A program made the translations under genes and the position numbers. Of a stretch of 64,000 bases of DNA, positions 22,242 through 35,527 are shown one piece after another. The notes under the pieces are model-generated. The model saw only the letters and a list, made by a program, of their open reading frames with translations. It was not told where the DNA came from and ran no database searches. Location: the NCBI GenBank assembly GCA_024336345.1, contig JANFOG010000001.1:1426001-1490000 (forward strand), in the 5' to 3' direction. Position 1 is the first letter of the stretch. Each line of letters starts with the position of its first letter. This DNA is from Mariannaea sp. PMI_226 (lineage: Eukaryota; Ascomycota; Sordariomycetes; Hypocreales; Nectriaceae).

Positions 22242-22983
22242 CGACCAACCAAGACAGAAACGAAACCACATGCAAAAGAGCTCGCACATGCCAAACCACT
22301 CAAGGGAGAAGGGAGAAAGAGAGAGAGGTACAAACAAACAAACCCAAAAAAATACAAGAATAAATATAACCCACCCAAGGCAATACTACCCAAGCTTGGT
22401 AGAATCACATACGTACCTTTTTCTTTTTTTTTATCCTTTTTGCTGGCCCACGCCATCCCTTCAACTTGTGACGTTCACCCACTTCCACTTCTCTTGACAC
22501 AATCAGCACATGAAGCAAAGTAGAGGGCCAAGGCCACATTCCCTTTTTTAGCTTCTGCTGGACCCTCCAACTGATACTATCCCTCTTATCCCCCCCCCTT
22601 CGCCATCCTCTTCTCTCCATCTTTTCCATCTACTTTCTCTTTTCTCATCTGCTACTGCTACCTACCAAAGCTTCACAGCTCCTCCTCCTCCTCTTCCTAC
22701 TCCCACAACACCTTCATCTACCTCTTCTACACACACCACCAACTCACTACCCTCCCCAACTCCATCAGATCATCAGCTCTACTGTTATTTGCTACTCGCC
22801 CATCTACCAACCAACTTCAGTAAATTGGGTGTCGATTACCTCATACAACCCTCTCCGCGCAATTCATCTTGAAGTCACCTACTCCTCAACTACGCCTCAC
22901 TTACACACTCGATCACATCGCCAGTTCCTCCCCGCCAGCGCGATTCATATCATCACACACAGTCTCTTCGGCAACTATTCAAA
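22242..22983 (+). promoter_or_regulatory. Promoter and pyrimidine-rich leader of the CAP20-like gene
   Basis: From about 22420 to 22980 the plus strand is strongly C/T-rich (CTCCTCCTCCTC around 22680), with few purine runs. This resembles the leaders of the CFEM and DENN genes in this window. No open frame with a family signature is present. Confidence 0.5.
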
Positions 22984-23648
22984 ATGGTCTCCTCTCAAGT
23001 CAACGGCGACCTGCCTAACTCAACCCAGTCTTCGGCTTTCATTCAGGTACTGTCTACTGCTTCCTCTTCATGCACACAATCGTTTCCACAAAAAGAATCC
23101 CCAAAAAAAAAGATAGGAAAAGAATAATTACTGACACGGCCCGCCCTTCTCTTTAGCATCTGCTGAACTACCCCGTCATCAGCGACGGCGTCGACACCTT
23201 CAAGTCCAACGAGTATGGTCAACGCTCAATCAAGCTCGGCGACGCTGCTTACCAGACCTTCGCCGCTCCCCTCTTGCCCTGGTTTGCCAAGCCCTACCAG
23301 TACGTCTCGCCTTACGTTCAGAAGGCCGATACCCTCGGCGACAAGACTCTCGATCAGCTCGACGAGCGATTCCCCGTTGTCAAGAAGCCCACCAACGACC
23401 TCTATAATGAGACAAGAGGCCTGATTCTTCTGCCTTACACCAAGGGTCTTGAGGGCAAGGACCACGTCTTTGGCGTCTACGAGGCCGAGTACAAGAAGAC
23501 TGAGCAGGCTGGTCTCGTTGCCCACGGAAGGGCTGCGGTAACCACAGTCCTTGTTGTTAGCAACGAGACCTTGACCTGGCTCAGCAGCTTCCTTCAATCC
23601 AAGAAGACCAAGGCTACTCAGGCTGTCAACGACAAGATCAACCAGTAA
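22984..23648 (+). CDS. CAP20 / perilipin-like lipid droplet protein
   Basis: Two exons, 22984-23046 and 23157-23648, joined by a 110-bp intron with a CTGAC branch site, give 184 residues. The sequence fits the fungal CAP20/Mpl1 family: HLLNYPVISDGVDTFKSNEYG, then APLLPWFAKPYQYVSPYVQKAD, then LDERFPVVKKPT. In Colletotrichum (CAP20) and Metarhizium (MPL1) these perilipin homologues coat lipid droplets and influence turgor in infection structures. There is no signal peptide. The central LLPWFAKPYQYVSPYVQ stretch is amphipathic. The very short first exon (21 codons) places the start clearly. The length is close to the usual family size. Confidence 0.9.
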
Positions 23649-26069
23649 TCGAAATACCATATGGGAACAGGTTACACCACGGTTGGTGACTACTCCAATC
23701 AAAACACGACCATACATATATACCCGCTTTTTTATTAGTTTCCTTGGGCAGTTTCCTTTCTATTCATTCAGTCATCTGCCCATCTCTAAGGTCGATCAAT
23801 GCCATGCCCATAGGGAATCGGTTCTCTTGGGGTGTGCAGAAAATCGGTGGAACAAGGTCTTCTGCCTTCAAGTGGCAAGCGGGCTATATAGCTCGGATAG
23901 CTCTTTGAGCCGGTTAGATGGACCTTTTTATTTCCGCCGAGTTGTTGCGTTTCTCGCCTCTTTCTTCCGTCTACAGCGTCTGGATATCCTTTTCTGACCG
24001 TGTTGGGCAATTTCGGTGCCAGTCCCTGATCACTGCCGTGGGTTCATGCGCATGCTGCGACTCTCATCTGACGGGTGCACATTAGACATGTGTGGATGCT
24101 GGAGTCATTACACAAGGATTGGCACAATTATGATGGCTTCTTTACTGGAGTGGGATGATTCTAGTTGCGGTTAACGAAAGACTTGATGAAAGGCGCAGTG
24201 CTCTTCTTTGTTTTCTTTGTTTTTGTCCCATTGGTCTCCTTCTTCTCTTCTGGCTCTTGATGGTCGCTGCATCCAGTGACTGGGATGCGCTGAAAGATTG
24301 GAGCTGAGATTGGCAGACGATTCGGTCATCAAAAGACGTTAAATGAGGCTTAATAGATTTCTTATAGTTGTTTCACAGCTGCATCCCTTTGTTTGGTCGC
24401 CTTGGTTGTTCTCCTATGACGCAAAGTCACATCCACCAAGTTCTTGTGATGCGTCAAGTGATTATTTTTTTTTCTCCCTTTTCTTGCGGCCCGCGGGGGA
24501 GGTTGCAAGAGGTTTGCGATGACATATGCAACCTTGACACCGTGGAATATGAGACATGATCTGAAATAAGCAAAAAGGCCTGAGATTGTTGTCTCGTCGA
24601 TACATTTGTGCTGAGTTGAGGTTTTTATTTTGTGGTAGCAATAGGGCAGTCGTTATGATTCCGATTTACTTTTCATACCATTTTCTAATCTCCATGGCTT
24701 TGGCAACTCCAAACGTCAATACCGAGATCAAGGTCGTTCTTTGCATCGCTGTGGTCCGGTATCAACGTCAACCCAGGTCGAACATCCTCCTGTGTGAGGT
24801 TTCTCTTTGATGGAGACCCCTTGACATCTTTCCAGCAAGTGGTCAATGACTTACTCGTGTGCACGAATTCTCTGTCGATGAAGTAATTGATGCGGGGTAA
24901 TACGGTGATGGGTGAAATTTGTCAAAGTAAAAATATATATTATATGTGTGCATGTTTAACTAGAATATAGATATTGTAAATGTGGTGTAAGGCGTGTCTC
25001 CACAAACGCGACAGTCAGAAAATGATATGCTACAAGTTCAAGTGAGGATACGATACTATCTATACCAGCCGATTATCGCATTATCCCTACACGTATCTCT
25101 CACTCATTGATTTATTTATAACTCCGATAAGGGTGTGTTGGAACAAGAGTGAAGGTATTTGCTGCTTTGCAAAGTATGAGTATTACCAACACTACCGTCA
25201 CAGTGCCCCTATAGGATAGGCAAACATCAAGTGATGCCTTCACTGCACGATTCAATAATCCACATGCATGTCTGTAGTTGGTCTTGGTCTCGGATAAGCT
25301 ACTGGATACACTAGAATTTCATGCATCTGACTTGATGTAGTGGCGTATCGGCCCTACTTTGCTATGCAGATATTGCAGCGCGCATGTCTTTGGCTCTATC
25401 AAGGAGCCCAGACAATGTGGTTGGGCTGGAAGCTCCGATGCAAGGGAGGAGACGCGCCTCGTGAGAGCTGAGTCAACAACAATAACAGATGCAATTGTAT
25501 TCGCCACATACACAATTGCGATGTCAGCCACTCGGATTGTCAGGGCTTTCCGTAATCCAGCGCACAGGCGTGATATGCGGTAGAGGTGTAAATACACAAT
25601 ACAGACTGCGCGAGTGAGACATGGCGGCCGTATGCTCGGTATCCGTGGTGGACCAATTGGAATACACACCTAAGACTTCTGCGACAAACACCAGACCACA
25701 ACCCAAGGGAGTGACAGCCACCTGAATAGGCATACTCCAAGACAGAGGCGGGATACGGGGAATTGATGTCAGTTCAGAGTATTTCTTTGCGCTCAAGACA
25801 ATGTGAAGGGTTGTCCGTCACCAAGCGGCAGTGGTGAATACGCTGCTATGGTATTACATAGACTGAATGCCGCACAGATTATTCCCCTCACAATCTGTGC
25901 TTGGTACTTCGATCAACCCGTTCACGAGCACTTCCTTTTTTGGGTCTTCAAGGGTCAAGACCATGGCAAGAGACACAATAGTACGGATCAATTATTACGC
26001 GGATATGATGATGATGATGATGTTCCTATCAAATCATAAAGAACGATTTCAAACGTTCGATCAGTTTTC

Positions 26070-26098
26070 AATTACTCCGTCGAGAGCGCGGAGTAATT
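26070..26098. repeat. Perfect 10-bp inverted repeat (hairpin)
   Basis: The left arm AATTACTCCG (26070-26079) and right arm CGGAGTAATT (26089-26098) are exactly complementary across a 9-nt loop. It is not next to a coding sequence, so a terminator role is unlikely. It carries the ACTCCG/CGGAGT core that recurs in intergenic DNA of this window. Confidence 0.6.
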
Positions 26099-29000
26099 TA
26101 ATCATTACCACAACAGCTAATTAATGCTACGCAGTTCTGGAAGCCCCCCCCCGAAAAAAGCTATTTATGGAGATAACCATGGAATTTGGAGTTGCAAGCG
26201 GTACGGTACTCCTACGTCTTCAGAGGTATTGAGACGAGCAAGACGTTTCGGAGTCAGTGCCGAAAGGAGGATCGACCAAGGGGGAGGGTGATGGGCAATG
26301 ATTGCTACAGCAAGTTAATTAGCCAAAACCGCAAGCGAACAGCATCCGAGATAAAAAGAGAACGATTAGAGGGCAACCAAGTCAACGCAATTGCGACTTT
26401 TGAAGAAAAGAAGACGTTACAGGGGGGGAAGGCAAGGCACCCTTGTAAAACGTTTGATTAATTCAATCACCTGGGAACGGACCAGGAACATTTAGGTACG
26501 GCATTGGGACATGTTGGATGTCCGTGGTTTCTTTGGAGGATCTTGCTCGGTCACCAGGGTCCTGGCAAAGTGGCAAGGGGCTTTTTTTCTGTTACTGAAA
26601 TGATCATCAAGAAAAGTCATGTCACAAAATAAATACATAGTAGTCGTGCCAGCAGCACAAAACCACATCTCACATGGTGTGAGACAGTGAAGTCTGGATG
26701 CAAAGTATGGCATCTGTGGTTGGAGAGGCTAAGGGGAGAGGAAGAGAGGGGAGGGGATGAGCGAAACAAGTGTGCGTATCAATGTCGATTCCTTTCGACT
26801 CCGCATGTCTTTGACTGCTCCTACATCAAAAGCGACCGAGATTTGGTGCCATCTTTTGTTACTTTGGTGAGAATCTTTTTGCTTTTCCGCCACATATATA
26901 TATATTGCAGGGCTTGATACCAACCAGAAGGGAGTACAGGATCTCGAGAAGTTGAATTAATTATTACATGCAATCTGTAGTCTGTACTTGACGAGTGGTT
27001 GCTAGAATTGGGGACAAAGACGCCACTACTGTTCTGAAACACGCCGTGCGCCCCAGCAATGAACCAGTAAATCAATAATTCAGTGGCTGGTGATTTTTTT
27101 TTTGGGGCTCGGGCAATTTTCTTCCCCTCACTGTTTTAGATTAGCGCAATCACTCTGCGTCGTGCTGCAGATGCATGGCTGCTTCTTGCACGCAATGGTC
27201 CACCGTTTTCTTTCTTTTATACAGTGTTTGATTGTGTTGGTACAGAGTGAATGCCATGCTTGGCGCAGAATCTCTACTCATGCATGGTAAAAGAGCCCTT
27301 TTTATACCTTTCGTTAGAATGAGAAGGAAACGTCAATTCCAATAAAACCGATCCCGTAGTAGACTAGGCAGCTAATTACGTACTTTGGAATAGAGGGAAG
27401 GGAGACAATAGTTGTGAAATTGGCTTGCACTACGCAATGACTATGTACAGACTCCGCAGCCCGCACTTGATAAGAACTATCGAGTTGGGTGCACAAAACC
27501 AGAGAGACTGCCCACTTCGTTGATGATCTTCCTTGTCCCGGCCCGGGCTGGACTCGGCTGGATCTCACCTGGGTCTGGTGGGTTCGGGACAAAGTCCAAA
27601 GTTGCTAGGGCGCGGCACGAAAGAGTACAGTACATACATTTGTTGATGACAAGAGGACGCGTGGGTTTTCTTTATCAGTGTTGGCTGACGAAGCAAAACC
27701 CCGAGACAAGCGGCCAAAGAGCCAAACGTCGTCATCTCAGATACGATACTGGATATAGGGCCTGGAGGCAATTGCTCTGCACCTCTGCACCTCTCCTTTC
27801 TCCCTTCCCAACAAGCTAGACACATGAAAACGCCATCCTTGATTGCAGTGGTCGATCGTCACACTTCAACAACCAAAGAAACAAGCCAGTGGCCACTTGC
27901 CATAGGTACAGAGGCAAAACACAGGTCACATCTGGCGGCCACATCCCAATCGTGGAAATTAAGAAGAGCTTTTTGACCATTTGAATATCCATCGCTGACC
28001 TGTCATCGACAACCAACCCGAACCGCTGGGACGGCCTAGGTGGGAAACAGAAGGGCAAGGGCCATCACCAGTAATACTCCGTAGCTAAATGGAATTTGCC
28101 CTCAAAATACGGACGTGTATTGGCGTAGATATAACCTATCAGGCACTGCTCCAGATGCCACTGCATACCTACAGTAGATTCTCCCGACTTGGTCCCGAAA
28201 AAAAAGCCCCAAATACGTGCAGAGCAACACCACACAAGACAGCCGTGCGCCGAGGTGGTTTGGTCACATTGCGAACACTGGGCCAATCGGGCAATGGAAA
28301 ATGTCGTGCCGATTGATGCTCAGTGCATATGCATGCATTGTGCATACCTACCTAGTAGGTGCATTGCATGGCCCCATTTTGACACTGTCAAAGCTGAATG
28401 ATGTGCTTCCGGTGCTTGCGCTTTCACCCAACGGCCAGTCTACTACTAGCAGTTTATGCAGCTTCTATGTCCAGTTTCGTCTTGATTGCCATGCAAAAAC
28501 CTGGTCGATCACGCCCGCCTGAGAGGATGGGGCCCGGGTAAAGGCGAGAAAATTTAAATGTCAATTGCTGCACCAGGGGCCACAGAGCAGGGGTGACGGG
28601 CGGGACTAACTTGGGCGAATTTGGAACTTGAGGCCCATAGTTGAAGCTCCAGAACCCCCGTTGCGGTTATTCCTACAGATTACAGTATATGTAGATTATT
28701 CTGTCGAGTCATTGATAAAGCCTGGTTCTCTGCTTATCCACGAATCACAACAATGATAGAGAAATAGGAAGATGCAAGTAGCCATGGCATGTTCTATCAT
28801 CTCGTAGGTTCGTCTTCCCTCTGTACGCGTAGATTCTACATCGTTGATTATTTCCTCCTCCCACCTACAGCGTACAGCTTGTCCAACCTTGTGTGTTGTA
28901 CAACATGTAAACCTCCCAAGGACATAGTTTGCATTATTATACTAGTTATGGTTTGTGCATACATACTCCATGGTCTTACATACATCGCAGTAGTTAAGTC

Positions 29001-31198
29001 TTGTGACGGTTAGCTTGCGCACCACGGCACGTCTGGAACCGGTCTATCGATGATGCTTTCTTTTTCCATTGTGTGACAGCTTCACAGTGCGTTACACTAC
29101 TAAAAAGTACCAACACCCTTACCCTTTCATTGTTGAAGAACGCCCCCAGTACATAGCATATCGACTACAGTACGGGTGACATGGTGGCTTTGCGACCTGG
29201 GGTCCACAAGCTCAGTGTGGCTGCCTCGTTGGTCGCTGGGAGAGACAATTTCCCTCGTTGACGACAAGGTCTCTTAGCCAGGTACAGAATAGTGACGAGT
29301 ACCATAGTAAGCCTGATGGATGGGCTGAAGTGGAACCAGCAATTTCGAACCGATGAGAGGTGGGGTCAGCTCTGGTCGACGTCGATTTCCTTTGCAGACG
29401 GGAGGTGGTGGATTTCTCAACGTTTGGCTGAAGGGATCTGCACGAGAGATGGTCAATCTAGAGAGAGGCCTGAGAAATATGTGAGGCAATGTGAGGCATT
29501 GTGAGGGTCTCTCAAAAGGAATATGCATGACTTCATATGCATTTCGTTCAGTGTCTATGTATATAATTGCACAGATTTGTATGTCCATACTTGGATTGTC
29601 AATAACAGAGGATATATAGCCTAGTTCCTGTTCCTGTTCAAGATTAAAAAAAAACCACTCAAAAAAAAACTGATCATTTGACTCTTCCAACAACAGTGTT
29701 TGTGGTGAATGCTCCAGACAGAGTCAGTCAGTCCCCAGGGATGAGGAACGTGGTTCGGGAAAGGGAAATCCAATCCCCGCCCCCGGTTACAAAGCCTTGG
29801 GCCGTTCCAAGCTGTAGCTGAGCATCAACCAACCATAACGGGGGATTCTATAAGATGTTCCCCACTGTAGAGGCACCGGCCCCTGAGCGGGTGCAGCGGG
29901 AGCGGGGGCCTCCCAGGATGGATGGATTGATGGATGGATGGATGGCTGTGGACCGACCGAAGAAGTTGCTTTGGGAGAGGCACGCTATGATACCTTACTA
30001 AATAGCTGCGTAGCTTGTACAGATTACTGTGCAGAGTACCGTGATTTGCTTCTACACGAGGTAGAGTATACAGTACAGCACTCTCTGTCCTGCGGGAGTT
30101 TGGTCCAACAAAACAAAACAAGCAAACAGGCCAGCCCCCCCTTCCCCTCTCCTTTCGCTGCAAAAGACAAGACTGCCCAGGCATGCCGCAGTCAGGGACG
30201 GGGATGGATGGGAGACAGTAACCTGGACCGTGCGTCCTGCAAGCTCTGCCCATGTGCCGTTGTGTATCCGCAACTTTGTTGCCTCCTGGCCTGGTTGACT
30301 TTTTGACTTTCCCCTGAGAAGGGTGGACTCTCTCACCATAGCATCCGATAAATTGACCACCGATTTGAGCCATCCGGCCACCCTGAGAGGTGTACAATGT
30401 ACAATGTGCAATGTGCCTTTTACCGTCCTTGTCTTTGGCTTCTTGAGATAATTACGGAGCAGATGCTGGGAGGGATGCTGTTAGTTCCATGTCTAGCACG
30501 CTTTCTTTCTTCGTTCGCAAAAAGCAGAGACCGTATTATTACAGAGTATGCCGTGATTCCCATCAGAAAGCGCGACTCGCTGATGTTATCGAAGTCTGGG
30601 ACCGCCACAGGCTCTGCTGGTGAATAGGGAATAGCCTAGATCGTATCCCTAGAGAAGTGTGCTCGCTAATGCACGCAGTCTGTAGGGAGGTTATGCACAA
30701 ACAGGAGTACGTACATGAGAGTGAGCACACCCCTGCCTCCTGTGGCTACCTGCGCGCGCATTCTGGCCCCCTCCCCCACTGAGTTGCCCAAGACAGCCTG
30801 CATCCCGCTTCCTTTTTTCTTGGGAACCGGCGCGCAAATGCTTGCATTATTTGTTCTTTCCTCTGCCAGACACAGTGAGAAAGAAAAAGTGTGTGTGAGA
30901 GAGGTCCATTGTCCACTGCGAAAGTCCAAAGCAGTCGATCAATGTACTTTGTGTGGAAGCATTGTGAGACCTAGTGAAGAGATATCGAAGAGAATTGAAC
31001 TCTGATGCTCCCAGCCTTGGCTCTGATAAGGACACAGAGACTGATCTTAGTTGATGATTCACATGACGCACACACTCTCACCCTTCCCTATGCTTCCTGC
31101 CATCACAAACCCAGCCGTGTTTATTCTCACGGTTTGTGGTGGTGGTGATGGCAATGTTGTTTGGTTGTTTTAATGTATCCAGCTGTAATCTGTACTTC

Positions 31199-31232
31199 GT
31201 ACTCTGTACTTCCACTACGTACTACAGAGTAC
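31199..31232. repeat. GTAC-rich inverted repeat upstream of the DENN gene
   Basis: The left arm GTACTCTGTA (31199-31208) and right arm TACAGAGTAC (31223-31232) are perfectly complementary around a 14-nt spacer. Related GTAC/ACGT words cluster just around it. It lies about 580 bp before the DENN-protein start. Confidence 0.55.
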
Positions 31233-31330
31233 TAACCCCCCATCTCTCCCCATCTTTGCTTTCGCTAGCTGCCCCTACCTTGTAATTGCAGGCTACTAGA
31301 GGAGCTAAGTTCAGGTACCCTGCATATTAG

Positions 31331-31807
31331 CCCCTTACCTTACTCCGGTCCCCTCTTCGCCTTTGGCCTCGCCTCGCCGCGTCTCATCTTGTCTCGCTTT
31401 TTCTTTTCAGAGTGCTCTCCAAGCTTGTCCCCACTCCCTCTTCTCCTCCGACTGCCTTACCTCTCTGCTCCCCCCCCTCTTCATCAGCCATTGTGCTTGC
31501 CTTTTCTACTTTCTCATCACTATCTTTTCCTAAACCCTCGTTGGTTTACTATTTTCACTTCACACTCTTCTTTTTTTTCAATCTCTCTCTTCCGAGGTCG
31601 AGCGGCGAATGGCCCTCTCGATAGAAGCGTGAGCTACGTAAATACCAACAAGAGGCAGAAATCCTCTGGTTTGCGACACCCTGATTATAATCTCCCCCCT
31701 TCGAGTGGAAAATCGATTCCTTCAGCGATAACTAGCCGCCTGCCGGAACTACGATATCTACGAAACAAAGCTTGACGCTTGACTATCCATAAAACAAAAT
31801 ACCAACA
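31331..31807 (+). promoter_or_regulatory. Pyrimidine-rich leader of the DENN gene
   Basis: C/T-rich plus strand from about 31340 to 31600, then a mixed leader to the start codon. Small frames within it (31389-31775, 31412-31624) are compositional. It resembles the leaders of the CFEM and CAP20-like genes. Confidence 0.5.
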
Positions 31808-34560
31808 ATGGCTCCCTCGCTTCACACTCACCCTTCTTTCACTCGTCCTCGGACTAGCGACCGTGATGGCCGGCCCAGCACCCGCGACCAGGGCACCGAC
31901 AGCAACCTTCTCATTCCCAGCAGGACCTCATCGCTTCATTCGCGCATCACACAGCCTATTCCTTCCACTCTCAACATGAAGCCTCAGCAGCGCACTCCTA
32001 AAACACTTACCCATGCCTACATGGTCTGCGGTGTTGGCCGTGAACCCTCTCAATGGGTCAAGGCTCCTACTCCAGCTCAGGGCAAGATTAGCCACATGAA
32101 GGGTGCCGTCGGCCAATTCTGGCTCCCCGAGATCTTGGGCAGCAGCCCTCGTCTTGAGCAAGATAACGAGATTGCGCGTGCTCTTCACGCTGCCATGCGG
32201 GTAAGCAATTACGTCGCATTTTACTAACAGCCTCACAAATATTGGATTTACACTGACCACCCGAACAGGCTTGCTTCCCTCATGATGTCGAAATCTGCAC
32301 TGGCCGCAGCCAGCCTCACTGTGTTCACCACGCCTTCGTTCTGCAGCAAGATTCATCTCACACTCTCTACGGCATTTGCCTCCGTGTCTGGTCTCGAGCT
32401 GATGAGAAGCGAGCCGAGACTATTCGCGACCTTCGCAAACGCACTGAGAGCGACTTTTATGACAATCCCGATGAGACCTACTGGATTCCCTACTGTCTTT
32501 CCTTCTTGTCCCGCTATCCTCTGTACAACCTGTTGGGAGACTATCTTCGAGGCATGTGGATTCATTGGAACAAGGCTACCAACCTTTTCCACGCCGAAGA
32601 GGTTTCCCGTATTCTGAGCTTCCCTGCTCCTCGACTGAATGATCTGGTTCGCATTGACATGAAGGACTATGCTCTCTGCTACCAGTTCCCTTCTTCTCCT
32701 ACCGGCTTCCAGAACTTTGCCATGTGGCCCTTGTTCAACTGCTTGTCCATTCCCAACATTGTTGGTGTTATTGAGGCGGCGATTTCGCCCACCCGCCGAA
32801 TCATCTTCGTCAGCCATTACCCTGCTATGCTCACCATGGCTGCTGAGGCTGTTCGATTCTGTGTCCGAGTTTACGAGTGGAGTGGTCTCTATGTTCCCGT
32901 TGTTCACGCCCGTCACGCCAAGGAACTGGTTGAGGAGCCCGGCCCTTACATCCTGGGTGTCACTGCTGAGTGCCGCTCCCTCTTCACTGCGCCCACCGAC
33001 GCTTTGGTTGTTGATCTCGACCGAAACTTCGTCTTGACCTCTAGCCCTCCTACCGCTCTCACTCCGGGCCAGCGTAACAAGTTTGTTACTCGCCTGACAC
33101 AGGCTCTCAACGGTGATGTCACCCCCTCCGGAGTGCCTCAGCATCTCCGATCTGCTTATGGAGGTGGCAAGCTTGTCCCGGCTGGCCAGATCATTGTTAT
33201 GCGCGGCGAGGTTGAATCCATCCAAGACCCCGAGTGGTGGAACCAAGACTCAGTCATGGCTGTCATGGACCATGTTTGCGAGAAGCTTGGCCGCAACACA
33301 GGAATTAAGGCCGTCTTTGGAGGATCTGTCAAGAAGCCTCTCATGACCAAGGTGTCTATGCGCCATCTGAATGAGATTGTCCGTGAGCGTAACCAGTACT
33401 CTCGGGATGCCCTCGAGGCTTGGCAGGATTTCATCAACCTCAAGGGTCGCATGGACACAGAACTCAGCAAGGTTACCAAGCGCAACAACTATCTTGTGGA
33501 GGAGCTTGAGAGCTGGAAGCAGCAATTCCTCAAGTTCCAGGCCTTTGCTGAGCAGCTCACTAAGGAGACCCAGGACCTCAAGGTCAAGATTGAGAACCAC
33601 AAACGAGAGAACCGCCGCCTCGGTGGTCTCATTGACCAGCAGAAGGATGACAACGCTCGTCTGTCTGTTCGTCTTACTGGCACTGAGAAGCAGCGTGATG
33701 ACGCTCTTGAAGCTCTTGTCCTTCAGCAAGAGATCGCTGAGGAGCTTGAGCGTGAGCGCAAGAGGAACAAGAAGGAGCTGTCTCAGCTTCAGCACACCAA
33801 CCTCACCATTCTTCGACAGCGTGATGAGGCTCGCCGTGTGGTCTTGCACCTGCGCAGCCTGGTTGGTGGTCAGAGCCATCATCTTGAGCACCTTGTCGAG
33901 TCGCTTACCAAGCCTGATGACTTGTCCCAGGAGATCGAGGACGGCTATGAGGAGATGGATGAGGACGACGAGATGGCTGCTGAGGAGAACCACCACCTCA
34001 AGGCTCCTAGCGGTCGCAACAACCGATCGTCCTCTTCGAGCTTCCGCGATGTTGCCGACCGTCACCTCAAGGACAAGACTGATGCTATCGCCCACATCAT
34101 CCGCAACATCGCTGAGCAGTGCCAGGCTGCTGTTGAGGGTCTCCAGCTGGCACAGGACGCGGAGTCGCGGGGGAGTAGAAGGAATAGTAACCTCTCTACC
34201 GCCCAGAGCGATGACGGCCACTCCGCCGCCACATCGGAGACTGGTGATGACAGCCTCCTCCAGCCCAGTTCGGGGAGGCCGTCCAGTATCCCTCCCACCC
34301 CGGATCTCATCCCCAATCGGAGCAGCACGGCGATGTCTTACGCCTCCACTGCCACTACGCCTGAGCGGTCCAGTCAGCAGTATAACCTTCGGGACGAGAT
34401 CCCAACAAAGATTGTCGAGGACGATGAGGAGGACTTCGAGGATGGTCGAAGTGACAACGGAGGAATCTCGCACGAGACCGGTCTCGTTGCCAAACACAAC
34501 AGCCCTCTGATGCACCGCTCCGCTGGTGCCCGCATCAGCGCCCTTGGCGGTTCTCGTTAG
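31808..34560 (+). CDS. DENN (AEX-3) domain protein, putative Rab GEF
   Basis: Two exons, 31808-32200 and 32269-34560 (68-bp intron with CTAAC and CTGAC branch candidates), give 894 residues. DENN proteins exchange nucleotide on Rab GTPases and so steer vesicle traffic. The N-terminal u-DENN-like part (about 70-240) contains FVLQQDSSHTLYGICLRVW and CLSFLSRYPLYNLLGDYL. The core DENN part (about 270-430) contains IPNIVGVIEAAISPTRRIIF, SHYPAMLTMAAEAVRFCV and PYILGV. A long coiled coil follows (about 525-665; Glu/Lys/Arg/Gln-rich with heptads), then an acidic and Ser-rich tail (about 690-894) with SSSSS and many SS/TP sites. The start at 31808 gives a Ser/Thr-rich N-terminus; Met57 is an alternative start. 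Which Rab it acts on cannot be told from sequence. Confidence 0.88.
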
Positions 34561-35527
34561 AGACGTAACCTCAAAAGACTCATGACGATGTCATAGACGG
34601 CATCACTATTCCCCCCGACATGAAGGACTATTGAAACAGTCAGTTGAGATTCCCGAGGAATGACTTGCTCATCTCTATTGTTTCGGATTTTCTATCCCAT
34701 TTTTTTTTGTTTTGTCATTTTGGCGGGGGTTTGGCTTAAAATCTGTGGACTACGGCGTTTTATATCTGTCTCCTTTTGTTGTTGCATTTCTTACTATTCT
34801 CACAAGTGTCATTGTGGGCAGGCTCGCTCATGTACAAGCTCAAGCCAGGCACTATATTCCCCCTCATGTTAGCATATTGTCCCAAGAGTAGCGTTGTGGT
34901 TCAATTCGTGTCCCTCCTTTGCTCGATTTGAAGAGTAACGAGTTAAAAATAGTTTTTTTTTTCTTTATTCACAATAAACTGGTTTTCCTAACACTTTTAC
35001 CGAAAAATCCGTTGTGATATGGAAACTGCAATGTGTTTCCCTTGTTTGTGCCAAATTAGTTTGGTGATTATCCTGGCTGAGTATGCTCAATCGTGGTAGA
35101 TGGGATGCAGCTATCGCCGTTTTTTGAACCCACGTGACTCGATGATCATTCTCCGTCCTCTTATCCATAAAGAACTCTCTCTTCGAACTATTTGATATGA
35201 TATAATAAGTTTCTACTCCTCTTTTTTTTTTTTAGTTAATGGTCATAATGATCGTGATTGATGTCTGAGAAATGTATCAAGCTGGACTTGGCCATCTTCA
35301 CTACCAGTATCAAACATAGTGACCCGCTTATATTGTGGTACGTACCTCCGCCAAGTGTGGGATTGCCACTTGCTGATAAGATAAGACGCGCTTTCGCCCC
35401 AGAAAAAAGTTGAAATCCAAGCGCCTCAGCGGATGATGGTACAGGCCTGGACAACTTTATCGTTGCAATCTTCTACCTTCAATAATCTTCACCATAATTG
35501 CGGCCTTATTCAATTCTCTATTTCATA
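34561..35527. other. Intergenic region, DENN to BCD1
   Basis: This is 967 bp holding the 3' region of the DENN gene (T-rich tracts at about 34700 and 34957) and the BCD1 promoter. T-runs occur at 34957-34966 and 35224-35235. No further gene was found. Confidence 0.6.

Larger units (their letters stand above)
23649..31330. other. Gene-poor region of about 7.7 kb
   Basis: No gene is supported. The longest frames (29825-30397 and 29274-29693, both minus) have no domain, and their composition follows local low-complexity DNA. Features seen are a GAT/ATG microsatellite near 26005-26022, a perfect 10-bp hairpin at 26070-26098, a GGAT repeat near 29914-29945, and inverted GTAC-rich motifs around 31199. 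I found no tRNA. Presumably it is regulatory and 3' flanking sequence, with possible non-coding transcripts. Confidence 0.5.

Noticed and set aside
29825..30397. 190-codon minus-strand frame
   Set aside because: No family signature; part of it comes from the GGAT microsatellite (HPSIHQSIHP), and competing frames overlap.
33250..34515. 421-codon frame on the minus strand, and a 379-codon frame on the plus strand at 33371-34510
   Set aside because: Both are other-frame shadows of the DENN protein's coiled-coil and Ser-rich coding sequence; they have no motifs of their own.
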